Shown here: piece after piece, positions 26,964-35,476 of the stretch
Layout of the letters: every line of letters starts with the position of its first letter
Numbering within the stretch: the stretch's first letter is position 1
Assembly (NCBI GenBank): GCA_900318815.1
Contig: ONMA01000009.1
Coordinates: 1 to 64,000 of the forward strand
Direction: 5' to 3'
Length of the DNA stretch: 64,000 nucleotides
DNA from: an uncultured Prevotellaceae bacterium
GTDB lineage: Bacteria > Bacteroidota > Bacteroidia > Bacteroidales > Bacteroidaceae
Notes under the pieces: generated by a model
Told to the model about the DNA's origin: nothing
The model's input: the letters and a program-made list of their open reading frames with translations, nothing else
Databases searched by the model: none
Program-made: the position numbers and the translations under genes

Positions 26964-29900
26964 TTTGCGAACATTGTCATAAAGAAAACCGCAGTAAGGC
27001 AAAGTACTGCAAGTGGTGTGGCAAGCTGCTCATCTCGCAGAACGTACTCGACAAGCTGGTGGGCCTCGGCGACCTGAAGGCCCAGCTGAAAACCATTGTC
27101 GATACATACACCTATTTGCGCTCGAGAAAGGATATAGCCAACGTCAGGCTATCGCTAAACGCTATTATCATAGGTGAGACGGGCACAGGCAAGACGACGC
27201 TTGCCGGCATTATCCGCGACTACTTCTATCAGTGTCAGATTATTGACTCGCCCAAGCTGACTATGGTCGATGCGGTGGACTATCAGCGCTTTGTGGACAA
27301 ATGGGACGAGAACATCCAGAAGGCAAGGGGGGGCATCCTGTTCTTCGACAATGTGCAGAAACTGTTGCCCGACAAGTATTCCAATCAGGTCAATCCGCTC
27401 GACAAGCTCTTTGTGGAAATGGACCGGTGGAACGACAATCCCATCGTAGTCATTGCGGGACTTCCGAAGGGACTGGACGACTTCCTTGAGAGTAATCCGG
27501 CCGTGAAGAACCGCTTTAAGTACATGTTCCGCCTGCCAGTCTATAACTTCAAGGAGCTGTGCGACATTGTGAAGCTGGAGCTGAAGGTGAAATACGGCAT
27601 AACAGCCTTCTCGGACGATGCCGACAAACAGCTGACGCGCTTCTTCAAGTACCAGATAAAAATCAAGGACGAAACCTTCGGCAACGCCCATGTGGCCATC
27701 AAGACTGCCGAGGACATTTTTACTTCCTATATCAGCCGTGGCAACGAGGCCGTACAGGTGGAGCTGTGCGACATCAGAGGCTACGTGCCGGAAGAACGTT
27801 CGCTCGAAAGCATCCTTTCCGACCTGGACGGCTTCATCGGTATGCAGACAGTCAAACAGGCCGTGCGTGAGATAGCCTACACGATTCAGAACAACATCCA
27901 GCGTGCCGAGCGTGGCTTGGGCGAACAGCAGAAGATGGGCATGCACATCGTTCTGACGGGCAACCCCGGTACAGGTAAGACCACCATTGCCCGAAAGCTG
28001 GGCGAGATACTGGCCGCCATCGGCTATTTAGACAACGGACACGTGGTGGAAGTAGACCGCTCGAAGATGGTCTCCCCCTATCAGGGCGAGACCCCGAAGG
28101 TGGTAAGCCGCCTCTGCGACAAGGCCATCGGCGGCATCCTGTTTGTCGACGAAGCCTACACACTGGCCCCGCTGAGCCAAGCCGGCGAGCGTGACAACCA
28201 GGGTGCGCAGGCATTGGAGACGCTGATGAAACGCATGGAGGATGATCGCGGAAAGTTCGTCGTCATTGCCGCAGGCTACAAGACCGAAATGGATAATCTG
28301 TTCAGGGTGAACCCCGGCATGCGCAGCCGCTTTAATTATTTCCTGGACTTGGAAGACTACTCGCCCGAGGAGCTGCTGCAGATTATGATGGTCTTTGCCA
28401 AGGAGAAACGCTATGTGTTTACGCCAGAGGCCGAGGCCCTGGCCAGCAAGATGATAGGGGAACTGTACAAGTCGCGCGACAAGGACTTTGCCAATGGCCG
28501 CACCATGCGCTCGCTCTTTGACCAGATATGCAAGAAACAGGCTCAGAGGCTGCAGAACGGCGACCTCGCTTCGATGACCAATGAGCAGCTGATGACCATC
28601 ATTGAGGAGGATATCCCCTACGAGGCTCCCAAGCAAGTGGACTATGACGATTGCCTGAAACGCCTGGACGGTCTGGTCGGCCTGGACTCCGTGAAGAAGG
28701 AAATCAAGAACCTTGCTGCCTTCCTGAACCTGCAGATCAAGCGCGGGGAGACGAACACCTTCCAGGGAAAGCACTACGTGTTCACGGGCAATCCCGGAAC
28801 AGGCAAGACCACCGTTGCACGCATCATGGCCGACGTGTTCCGCACGCTGGGCATATTGAGTCGCGGGCAGTTGGTAGAGGCCGACCGCTCGAAGCTGGTA
28901 GCGGGCTATTCGGGTCAGACTGCCATCAAGACCAACCAGCTGATAGACTCGGCCCTGGGTGGCGTACTCTTCATCGACGAGGCCTATACCCTGTGTTCCA
29001 ACGACAACGACTCGTTTGGCAGCGAGGCCATCGACACCTTGCTGAAGCGACTGGAAGACGACCGAGGTAAGTTCGTGTGCATTGTAGCTGGCTACACCGA
29101 GCAGATGCATACCTTCATTGACTCGAATCCCGGACTGAAGAGCCGGTTCACGCAAACCATCCACTTCGACGACTATAACCCGGACGAGCTGACGCAGATA
29201 TTCGTCAACCTGGCCGCGAAGAAGAGCATGGTGATTGATGAGCCTACACGCGATGCCATCCACCGCCAGTTTGAGCAGCTCTATCTGCGTCGTGACAAGA
29301 ACTTCGGCAATGCCCGCGAGGCACGTCGCATCTTCGATGAGGCTGTGGAGAAGCAGAGCCAGCGCTTAGTGAGCCTGATGTCTGATCCCAACTTCAAGGA
29401 AGAGGACATGTACAGGATTACGGCCGATGACCTGCCGATGGCCAAGAACGAGGCCGCCCGTCCGCTGGACGATGTACTCAAGGAACTTGACAGCTTCATC
29501 GGCATGCGCTCGGTGAAGAACATGATACGCCGACTGGCCGTTCAGAGCATGTTTATGAAGCAGCGTGCTGCTATGGGAGCCGGAAAGGTGCAGCAGATGT
29601 CCATGAACTTCATCCTTACAGGCAACCCGGGCACAGGTAAGACCTCGATTGCCCGCAAGATGGGCGAGGTGCTGCAGTCTATGGAGATACTGCCCACGTC
29701 GCGCGTCATTGAGGCCAGCCGTGCCACCTTGGTGGGAAAGTACATGGGAGAGACGCCGAAGATTGTCAACGCCATGTGCGACAAGGCTATGGGCGGCGTG
29801 CTGTTCATCGACGAGGCCTATACGCTCTCCGACCAGAACGACCAGTATGGCAAGGAAGCCATCGACACGCTGATGAAACGAATGGAAGACGACCGAGGCA

Positions 29901-30274
29901 AGTTTGTGGTGATAGCCGCTGGCTATCGCGACAAGATGGAGGAGTTCCTGCAGATGAACGCCGGACTGGCCAGCCGGTTTACCCATAAACTGCATATTGA
30001 CGACTACAACGAAGAAGAGTTGCTGGCCATCTTCAGACAAATGGCCGAGAAAGACCAGTATGTGCTGTCGCCGTCGGCTGAGTTCAAGGCCCTTGACATC
30101 ATCTGCAAGATGCTCATAGAGAAGAATGCGTCGTTCGGCAATGCACGCGAAATGCGCAATCTGCTTGACAAGACCATCGAGCAACTGTCGGAGCGCGTCT
30201 CGAAGATGCCGCCTGACCAGGTGACGAAGGAGACCTATCAGCTCATCTTGCCCGAAGATATACAAGAACCATAA
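26960..30274 (+). CDS. Zinc ribbon plus four tandem CbxX/SpoVK-type AAA+ ATPase domains
   Basis: An 1104-residue protein. A zinc ribbon opens it (C3/C6-C17/C20). Four AAA+ modules of the CbxX/CfxQ (SpoVK, EccA-like) family follow. Walker A motifs lie at about residues 72 (GETGTGKTT), 334 (GNPGTGKTT), 610 (GNPGTGKTT) and 888 (GNPGTGKTS). Modules 2-4 have good Walker B motifs (ILFVDEAYTL, VLFIDEAYTL twice); module 1 has ILFFDNVQKL, in which the catalytic glutamate is replaced by Asn, so it probably binds but does not hydrolyse ATP. Each module also ends with the NAR/NGR-type sensor (FGNAREMRNLLD). This family usually acts as hexamers that pull or remodel partners; four modules in one chain would build a ring differently. 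The ATG overlaps the kinase stop by 4 bp. The target is unknown. Confidence 0.9.
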   Translation: MICEHCHKENRSKAKYCKWCGKLLISQNVLDKLVGLGDLKAQLKTIVDTYTYLRSRKDIANVRLSLNAIIIGETGTGKTTLAGIIRDYFYQCQIIDSPKLTMVDAVDYQRFVDKWDENIQKARGGILFFDNVQKLLPDKYSNQVNPLDKLFVEMDRWNDNPIVVIAGLPKGLDDFLESNPAVKNRFKYMFRLPVYNFKELCDIVKLELKVKYGITAFSDDADKQLTRFFKYQIKIKDETFGNAHVAIKTAEDIFTSYISRGNEAVQVELCDIRGYVPEERSLESILSDLDGFIGMQTVKQAVREIAYTIQNNIQRAERGLGEQQKMGMHIVLTGNPGTGKTTIARKLGEILAAIGYLDNGHVVEVDRSKMVSPYQGETPKVVSRLCDKAIGGILFVDEAYTLAPLSQAGERDNQGAQALETLMKRMEDDRGKFVVIAAGYKTEMDNLFRVNPGMRSRFNYFLDLEDYSPEELLQIMMVFAKEKRYVFTPEAEALASKMIGELYKSRDKDFANGRTMRSLFDQICKKQAQRLQNGDLASMTNEQLMTIIEEDIPYEAPKQVDYDDCLKRLDGLVGLDSVKKEIKNLAAFLNLQIKRGETNTFQGKHYVFTGNPGTGKTTVARIMADVFRTLGILSRGQLVEADRSKLVAGYSGQTAIKTNQLIDSALGGVLFIDEAYTLCSNDNDSFGSEAIDTLLKRLEDDRGKFVCIVAGYTEQMHTFIDSNPGLKSRFTQTIHFDDYNPDELTQIFVNLAAKKSMVIDEPTRDAIHRQFEQLYLRRDKNFGNAREARRIFDEAVEKQSQRLVSLMSDPNFKEEDMYRITADDLPMAKNEAARPLDDVLKELDSFIGMRSVKNMIRRLAVQSMFMKQRAAMGAGKVQQMSMNFILTGNPGTGKTSIARKMGEVLQSMEILPTSRVIEASRATLVGKYMGETPKIVNAMCDKAMGGVLFIDEAYTLSDQNDQYGKEAIDTLMKRMEDDRGKFVVIAAGYRDKMEEFLQMNAGLASRFTHKLHIDDYNEEELLAIFRQMAEKDQYVLSPSAEFKALDIICKMLIEKNASFGNAREMRNLLDKTIEQLSERVSKMPPDQVTKETYQLILPEDIQEP

Positions 30275-30293
30275 AAAAGAAAATACAGAAAGA

Positions 30294-30875
30294 ATGATTA
30301 TCTGTCCGAACTGTAAAGAGGAAATAGACGACGACTCGCATTATTGCGACCAATGCGGCCAGGCTTTGTTGTATTGCAACAGATGTGGCCGGGTGGGGAT
30401 GGGCCGTCGTTGCACATACTGTGGAGGTCAGATGGTATCTCCCGATGAGCATAGTCGTGGCGTCAGTCAAGAGACGTCATATTCTAATTCTATATCCAGT
30501 GGATTTGTCTCTCATCAGTTTCCTGCCACCACCCCGGGCATCAATCCCCCCAACAATGGCTTCATGCCTATGGGCGTGCCTGTATTGACGATGTACAACA
30601 GTTCGCTCAATATCAGGATTCAGGGCATCAACGGAGCCATCATTGGCAGGCGTCAGGGGCCCTATTCGCATTTCTTCCAGCAGAACATGTATGTTTCTGG
30701 CGTGCATGCACAGCTGAAGTACAAGGCGAATACGGGCTGGTGCATCACGGACAAGCATTCGTCGAACGGCACCAAGCTCAACGAACACTTGTTGCAGCCG
30801 GATGTAGACATGTCTATCAAGAATGGCGACATCGTAACGATCGCCAACGTGAATTTACAGGTAAGCATTAATTAA
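30294..30875 (+). CDS. Zinc-ribbon and FHA-domain protein
   Basis: A 193-residue cytoplasmic protein with two N-terminal zinc ribbons (C4/C7-C18/C21 and C28/C31-C40/C43), a linker of about 45 residues rich in Ser, Pro and Asn, and a C-terminal FHA domain (about 95-193). The phosphothreonine-binding residues are in place: GR in AIIGRRQG, SGVHAQL (Ser and His of the second motif) and SSNGTKLN (the Asn-Gly turn). It should read phosphothreonine made by the kinase two genes upstream, or bridge it to the AAA+ protein through zinc ribbons. It lies 19 bp after the AAA+ gene and 16 bp before the phosphatase gene. The exact phosphopeptide cannot be deduced. Confidence 0.9.
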   Translation: MIICPNCKEEIDDDSHYCDQCGQALLYCNRCGRVGMGRRCTYCGGQMVSPDEHSRGVSQETSYSNSISSGFVSHQFPATTPGINPPNNGFMPMGVPVLTMYNSSLNIRIQGINGAIIGRRQGPYSHFFQQNMYVSGVHAQLKYKANTGWCITDKHSSNGTKLNEHLLQPDVDMSIKNGDIVTIANVNLQVSIN

Positions 30876-30891
30876 ATTAATCAAGCGTATT

Positions 30892-31638
30892 ATGACTTTT
30901 ACCATTTATGCAGCCAGTAGGGTGGGGTGTGTAAGGGCCAACAACGAAGACATGTTGCTGGTCGACAATTCATACGTGAGGAACAGTAAGATGCAAGCCA
31001 GGACGAACCTGAGCAATACCGACCGTTATTTGCTGGCACTGGCCGACGGCATGGGAGGCCACCAGCGCGGTGAAGTGGCCAGCAGTCTTGTCCTGCACAA
31101 CCTGCACTTCTTCTTCAACGATATTCCTGCCAAGTTAGTGCCAGGCGATTTCTTTGAGGCCATCTACGGCTGGTTGGGCAGCATCAACAATACCCTTGAG
31201 GCCCAGGGACAAAACGACCCCGACTATCGTGGGATGGGAACCACACTGGTGGCACTGGCATTCTACAACAAGGAGTTCTACTGGATGAACTGCGGTGATA
31301 GCCGCTTGTACCGCTTGCGTAACGGTGAACTTACTCAGATAACGACCGACCATTCGCTCAACAACCTGATGGGCAGCCGCGAGCACTCGAACGTCATCAC
31401 CAACTGCATTGGCGGTGGCTGCAAGAGCAGCTATATCGACATGGTGCAGTGTACGCCGGAGATACAGCCGTCGGACACGCTCTTGCTGTGTAGCGACGGC
31501 CTGAGCGACATGCTGACCGATGAACAGATTAAGCAGAACATCCTCGACGGCGGCAACGCCGATACCCTCTGTCAGGCCGCAGAGGCCGCTGGTGGCTACG
31601 ACAATGTGTCGGTCATCCTCGTACATGTATCAGATTAA
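30892..31638 (+). CDS. PP2C-family Ser/Thr protein phosphatase (Stp-like)
   Basis: A 248-residue soluble phosphatase with the full PP2C motif set: VRANNEDMLL (metal Asp20), LADGMGGHQRGEVAS, RGMGTTLVALAF, NCGDSRLYRLRNG, TTDHSL, LLLCSDGLSDMLTD and GGYDNVSVILV. A two-metal Mn/Mg centre is expected. The compact, stand-alone form is that of bacterial Stp enzymes that reverse Hanks-type kinases, not of SpoIIE/RsbU regulators. As the last member of the cluster it most probably removes phosphate from the kinase or from the partners bound by the FHA protein. metA begins 26 bp later in the same direction with no terminator between. Confidence 0.94.
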   Translation: MTFTIYAASRVGCVRANNEDMLLVDNSYVRNSKMQARTNLSNTDRYLLALADGMGGHQRGEVASSLVLHNLHFFFNDIPAKLVPGDFFEAIYGWLGSINNTLEAQGQNDPDYRGMGTTLVALAFYNKEFYWMNCGDSRLYRLRNGELTQITTDHSLNNLMGSREHSNVITNCIGGGCKSSYIDMVQCTPEIQPSDTLLLCSDGLSDMLTDEQIKQNILDGGNADTLCQAAEAAGGYDNVSVILVHVSD

Positions 31639-31664
31639 TCCCTCAGTAACAACAATTAAGAGAT

Positions 31665-32582
31665 ATGCCTTTAAGACTTCCTGACAAGCTCCCTGCCATT
31701 GACATACTGAAGGGTGAGAACATCTTCGTGATGGACGACACCCGTGCCCATACACAAGACATCCGCCCCTTGCGCATCGTCATCCTGAACCTCATGCCTA
31801 TCAAGATAACGACGGAAACCGACCTGATTCGCCTGCTCTCCAATACGCCCTTGCAGATAGAGGTGTGTTTTATGAAACTGACGAGCCACACCCCCAGTCA
31901 TACGCCTGTGGAACACATGATGATGTTCTACCGTGATTTCGAGTCGTTGCGGAAGGAGAAGTTCGACGGAATGATTATCACGGGAGCCCCTGTAGAGACG
32001 ATGGATTTCGAGGATGTGAGGTACTGGCCGGAACTGATTGACATCTTCACCTGGGCCAGGACCCACGTAACCAGTACGCTGTTCATCTGCTGGGCAGCCC
32101 AGGCAGGCCTCTATTTCCACTATGGCGTACCTAAGCACGCCTTGCCCAAGAAGATGTTCGGCATCTTCGAGCAGCAGATCCTGGAGCCGTTGCTGCCCAT
32201 CTTCAGGGGCTTCGACGACCAGTTTATGATGCCTCATAGCCGTCATTCCGAGATATGGAAAAGCGACATTCTGCAGCATCCGGAGCTTTCGCTGATTGCT
32301 GAGTCGGAGCAGAGCGGCGTAAGCATCGTCATGGCTCGTGGCGGCAGGGAGTTCTTCGTTACAGGTCATATTGAATATGCCCCCAACACGCTTGACAATG
32401 AATATAAGCGTGATTGTGGGGTGCGCGATGACGTAGACTTGCCCTACCACTATTATAAGAATGACGATCCCTCGCAGGGGCCATTGGTCACATGGCGGGC
32501 ACATGCCAACCTGTTCTACAACAACTGGATCAACTACTACGTGTATCAGGCAACGCCGTATGACATTAACAAGATTGAATGA
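31665..32582 (+). CDS. metA: Homoserine O-acetyltransferase (MetA family)
   Basis: A 305-residue enzyme that acylates the homoserine hydroxyl at the entry of methionine synthesis. The catalytic Cys142 is in FICWAAQAG, with His235 and Glu237 in GHIEY. Position 111 is Glu (ITGAPVETMDF); in this family Glu111 is reported to favour acetyl-CoA, while Gly111, as in E. coli, favours succinyl-CoA. So acetyl transfer is the better call despite the usual 'succinyltransferase' label. It lies between the phosphatase gene and the U32 peptidase gene (4-bp ATGA overlap with the latter). No SAM riboswitch is visible in the 26-bp gap, so regulation by methionine, if any, must act elsewhere. Confidence 0.94.
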   Translation: MPLRLPDKLPAIDILKGENIFVMDDTRAHTQDIRPLRIVILNLMPIKITTETDLIRLLSNTPLQIEVCFMKLTSHTPSHTPVEHMMMFYRDFESLRKEKFDGMIITGAPVETMDFEDVRYWPELIDIFTWARTHVTSTLFICWAAQAGLYFHYGVPKHALPKKMFGIFEQQILEPLLPIFRGFDDQFMMPHSRHSEIWKSDILQHPELSLIAESEQSGVSIVMARGGREFFVTGHIEYAPNTLDNEYKRDCGVRDDVDLPYHYYKNDDPSQGPLVTWRAHANLFYNNWINYYVYQATPYDINKIE

Positions 32583-34408
32583 GAACACTTGAACTGCTTG
32601 CCCCTGCGAAGAACCTTGAGTGTGGCAAGGCTGCCATTGACTGCGGTGCCGATGCTGTGTACATCGGTGCCAGTCATTTTGGGGCACGTGCCGCTGCCGG
32701 CAACAGCATCGATGACATTGCGCAGCTCTGTACATACGCCCACCAGTTTGGCGCAAAGGTCTATGTGACGGTGAACACCATTGTCTTTGACGACGAGCTT
32801 GAGACGACCTTCCAGCTGTTACGCGATTTAGGGAATGCTGGTGCCGATGCCATCCTGGTTCAGGACATGGCGGTAGCCGACTATATCAGGCAGCATCCAG
32901 AACTGAGGCTCGGCATGCACGCATCGACCCAGACGGACAACCGCACGGTCGACAAGGTGAGGTGGTTGGCTGCACAGGGCTTCGGGCGTGTGGTGCTGGC
33001 CCGGGAGCTGTCTGTGGATGAGATAGCCGCCATCCACCGCAGCGTTCCCGATGTAGAGCTTGAGGTCTTCGTGCATGGTGCCCTCTGCGTGAGCTACAGC
33101 GGACAGTGCTATGCGTCGCAGCAATGCTTCGGACGTAGTGCCAACCGTGGTGAATGCGCACAGTTTTGCCGCATGAAGTTCGACCTGCTTGATGCCGACG
33201 GGCAGATGATAGAGCACCAGCGTCATCTGCTCTCACTGAAAGACCTGAACCTGAGCGACCATCTTGAGGAACTTGCCGAGGCGGGTGCTACATCATTCAA
33301 GATTGAAGGACGGCTGAAGGATGTGACCTACGTGAAAAATGTAACGGCAGCCTACAGCGAGAAACTCAACGCCCTCGTTGCCCGGCATCCGGACCAATAT
33401 ATGCGAGCATCAAGGGGAGAATGTATATATGGCTTCACCCCCAACCTGAAGAAGAGTTTCAACCGGGGTTATACCACCTATTTCCTGCATGGACGTCAGG
33501 CGGCCATTGCCTCGTTCGACACGCCAAAGGCTATCGGCGAGTACGTGGGAAAGGTGAAGGAACTACGAGGAAACGCCATCATTGTGGCTGGGCTGTCGTC
33601 CTTTGCCAACGGCGATGGCCTCTGCTTCCTCAACGACAAGCGCGAACTGGAAGGATTCCGCGTGAACAGGGTGGAGGGCAACCGCCTGTATCTGTTGAAG
33701 ATGCCGCCTTCGCTGAGGAAAGGCTCACAGCTCTATCGCAATAGCGACCAGGAGTTTGAAAGGCTGTTGTCGCATTCGGCCACAAGGCGCAAGATAGGCG
33801 TGAAGATGGAGTTTGCGACGACCGATGACGGCTTCTCGCTCTCAATGGACGACGTGTTGGTGACGGTGCCGATGGAACACGTTAAAGCTAAATCGGCCCA
33901 GCGCGACAATATTGAGCGACAACTTACCAAGTTAGGCGATACGCCCTACGTATGCAGGGAGTTCATCATCAATCCCGACTTCCCCTATTTCATCCCAAGC
34001 AGCCAGTTGGCTGACTTGCGCCGACAGGTGGTTGGCAAATATCAGACGGCTGGAAATCGTCAGGTGAAGGAACTGGAAAAGTCTGGCACGACAACTCCTT
34101 CAGTACCACCACGTTACAAGATTCCCTATCTCTATAACGTAGCTAACCATAGGGCAGCCAACTTCTATGACCGTTGTGGATTGAACGTGTCTCCCTCAGC
34201 CTACGAGTTGCTGCCACAACGGGGCGAAACGCTTATCATGCAATGTCGCCATTGCCTTCGCTATGCTTTGGGCTTTTGCGTGAAGAACGGGGGGAAGCAG
34301 CCGACGTGGCGGGAGCCTTTAAGTTTGCGGCTTGGTGATGGCCGCGAGTTCCGTATTGAGTTTGATTGTCGTTCTTGCCAGATGAATGTCTATGCGAATA
34401 AAGATTGA
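32579..34408 (+). CDS. U32-family peptidase / RlhA-like protein
   Basis: A 609-residue U32 protein. The N-terminal barrel opens MRTLELLAPAKNLECGKAAIDCGADAVYIG and carries the family signature around ELEVFVHGALCVSYSGQCY. Cysteines that in family members bind an Fe-S cluster are present (CVSYSGQCYASQQCFGRSANRGECAQFC), then IEGRLKDVTYVKNVT. Extra C-terminal parts (about 350-609) hold further Cys pairs (MQCRHCLRYALGFC, DCRSCQMN). The label 'peptidase' is historical: close relatives (RlhA, TrhP) take part in RNA hydroxylation, which fits the Fe-S motif better. Translationally coupled to metA by a 4-bp overlap and to the next gene by a 23-bp overlap. Confidence 0.88.
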   Translation: MRTLELLAPAKNLECGKAAIDCGADAVYIGASHFGARAAAGNSIDDIAQLCTYAHQFGAKVYVTVNTIVFDDELETTFQLLRDLGNAGADAILVQDMAVADYIRQHPELRLGMHASTQTDNRTVDKVRWLAAQGFGRVVLARELSVDEIAAIHRSVPDVELEVFVHGALCVSYSGQCYASQQCFGRSANRGECAQFCRMKFDLLDADGQMIEHQRHLLSLKDLNLSDHLEELAEAGATSFKIEGRLKDVTYVKNVTAAYSEKLNALVARHPDQYMRASRGECIYGFTPNLKKSFNRGYTTYFLHGRQAAIASFDTPKAIGEYVGKVKELRGNAIIVAGLSSFANGDGLCFLNDKRELEGFRVNRVEGNRLYLLKMPPSLRKGSQLYRNSDQEFERLLSHSATRRKIGVKMEFATTDDGFSLSMDDVLVTVPMEHVKAKSAQRDNIERQLTKLGDTPYVCREFIINPDFPYFIPSSQLADLRRQVVGKYQTAGNRQVKELEKSGTTTPSVPPRYKIPYLYNVANHRAANFYDRCGLNVSPSAYELLPQRGETLIMQCRHCLRYALGFCVKNGGKQPTWREPLSLRLGDGREFRIEFDCRSCQMNVYANKD

Positions 34409-35378
34409 CCTCCTCTTGTCGGCACTTTTGCTCCTATGCGCCTCGTGTTATCATCAGGAAGCGCAGACCTCCGATGCCTGGAACCTGACTGAGCGTCAGA
34501 TGGATTCCATCTCTTTTTACACCACCCACCACTATACGCAGAACTATAATTTCATTGTTAAGGCCGATTCCATGAGTCTCATCGTCCAGCACCCCACGGA
34601 GGTGTTGAGTGGCCTGCTGGTCGATACGATTACCGTGAGGGAAGGCGATCGGGTGGTGGTGGCCGACATTACGCAGATGCCTGCCGATAGCATAGACTCC
34701 GTGTGGGTGAAAGTGGCTCGCGACCAGCATACCATAGGATGGGTGCATGAGGCCGACCTGCTGGCCAAGGTGAAGCCCGATGCCCCCATTTCGCACTTTA
34801 TCGATTTCTTTTCCGATACCCACATGCTCATCTTCCTGGCCATCTTCGTGGTGGTGGCGGCCTCTTACATCCTTATGCTTCTGCTGAGACGCAATGCTAC
34901 GATAGTGCATTTCAACGACATCGACTCTTTCTATCCCACGCTGTTGGCCATGCTGGTGGCTGCCTCGGCGGTATTCTATAGTACTATCCAGCTGTTTGCC
35001 CCTGATTCTTGGCGGCATTTCTATTATCATCCCACGCTGAATCCCTTCTCTGTGTCGCTTCATCTGGGTATATTCCTTTTCTCGGTATGGGCATTGGTCA
35101 TCGTGGCTATTGCGGCTGTTGACGACATTCGTCGTCATTTGCTGTTGGGCGAGGCTATCGTCTATCTGTTAGGCCTGTCTGGCGTATGTGCCCTGAACTA
35201 TGTCATCTTCAGCGTTTCCACCTTATATTATATAGGCTATCCGCTACTGGTTGCCTACATTATCTTCGCCCTTTGGCGCTATTTCCGATATAGCCACTAC
35301 CGTTACATCTGCGGTTCGTGCGGCCAGCAGTTGCACAAGAAGGGCCTGTGTCCGCATTGCGGAGCCATCAACGAGTAA
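34386..35378 (+). CDS. Membrane protein with SH3-like and C-terminal zinc-ribbon domains
   Basis: A 330-residue protein of unknown function. It begins with a signal peptide ending LLLLCASC, which may be a weak lipobox. Residues about 65-125 look like a bacterial SH3 domain (DTITVREGDRVVVADI ... VWVKVARDQHTIGWVHEADLL). Five hydrophobic spans follow between about 145 and 300, and the end is a zinc ribbon, CGSCGQQLHKKGLCPHCG, most likely in the cytoplasm. So the SH3 part would be periplasmic and the ribbon cytoplasmic. The start overlaps the U32 gene by 23 bp (MSM or the second Met at 34392). Its zinc ribbon recalls those of the kinase cluster upstream, to which it is joined without a terminator. 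A strong terminator follows. Confidence 0.7.
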   Translation: MSMRIKIDLLLSALLLLCASCYHQEAQTSDAWNLTERQMDSISFYTTHHYTQNYNFIVKADSMSLIVQHPTEVLSGLLVDTITVREGDRVVVADITQMPADSIDSVWVKVARDQHTIGWVHEADLLAKVKPDAPISHFIDFFSDTHMLIFLAIFVVVAASYILMLLLRRNATIVHFNDIDSFYPTLLAMLVAASAVFYSTIQLFAPDSWRHFYYHPTLNPFSVSLHLGIFLFSVWALVIVAIAAVDDIRRHLLLGEAIVYLLGLSGVCALNYVIFSVSTLYYIGYPLLVAYIIFALWRYFRYSHYRYICGSCGQQLHKKGLCPHCGAINE

Positions 35379-35407
35379 TATTCCGCTTTTGCGGGCTGAG
35401 AAAAATT

Positions 35408-35458
35408 AAAGAGGTCTTCGTGTAACATCAAGTCCACACGAAGACCTCTTTAGTCTTT
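35408..35458. terminator. Strong bidirectional terminator
   Basis: A perfect 16-bp stem (35408-35423 with 35436-35451, AAAGAGGTCTTCGTGT and complement) around a 12-nt loop, flanked by A-rich and T-rich ends. It separates the converging membrane-protein and uxaB genes. Confidence 0.9.
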
Positions 35459-35476
35459 TCAAGCGGAAACACTCAA

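Noticed and set aside
31639-31664. SAM riboswitch before metA
   Set aside because: The gap after the phosphatase gene is only 26 bp, too short for one.
31671-32756. 361-codon antisense frame opposite metA and the U32 gene
   Set aside because: Crosses two well-supported genes in the other direction with no domain.
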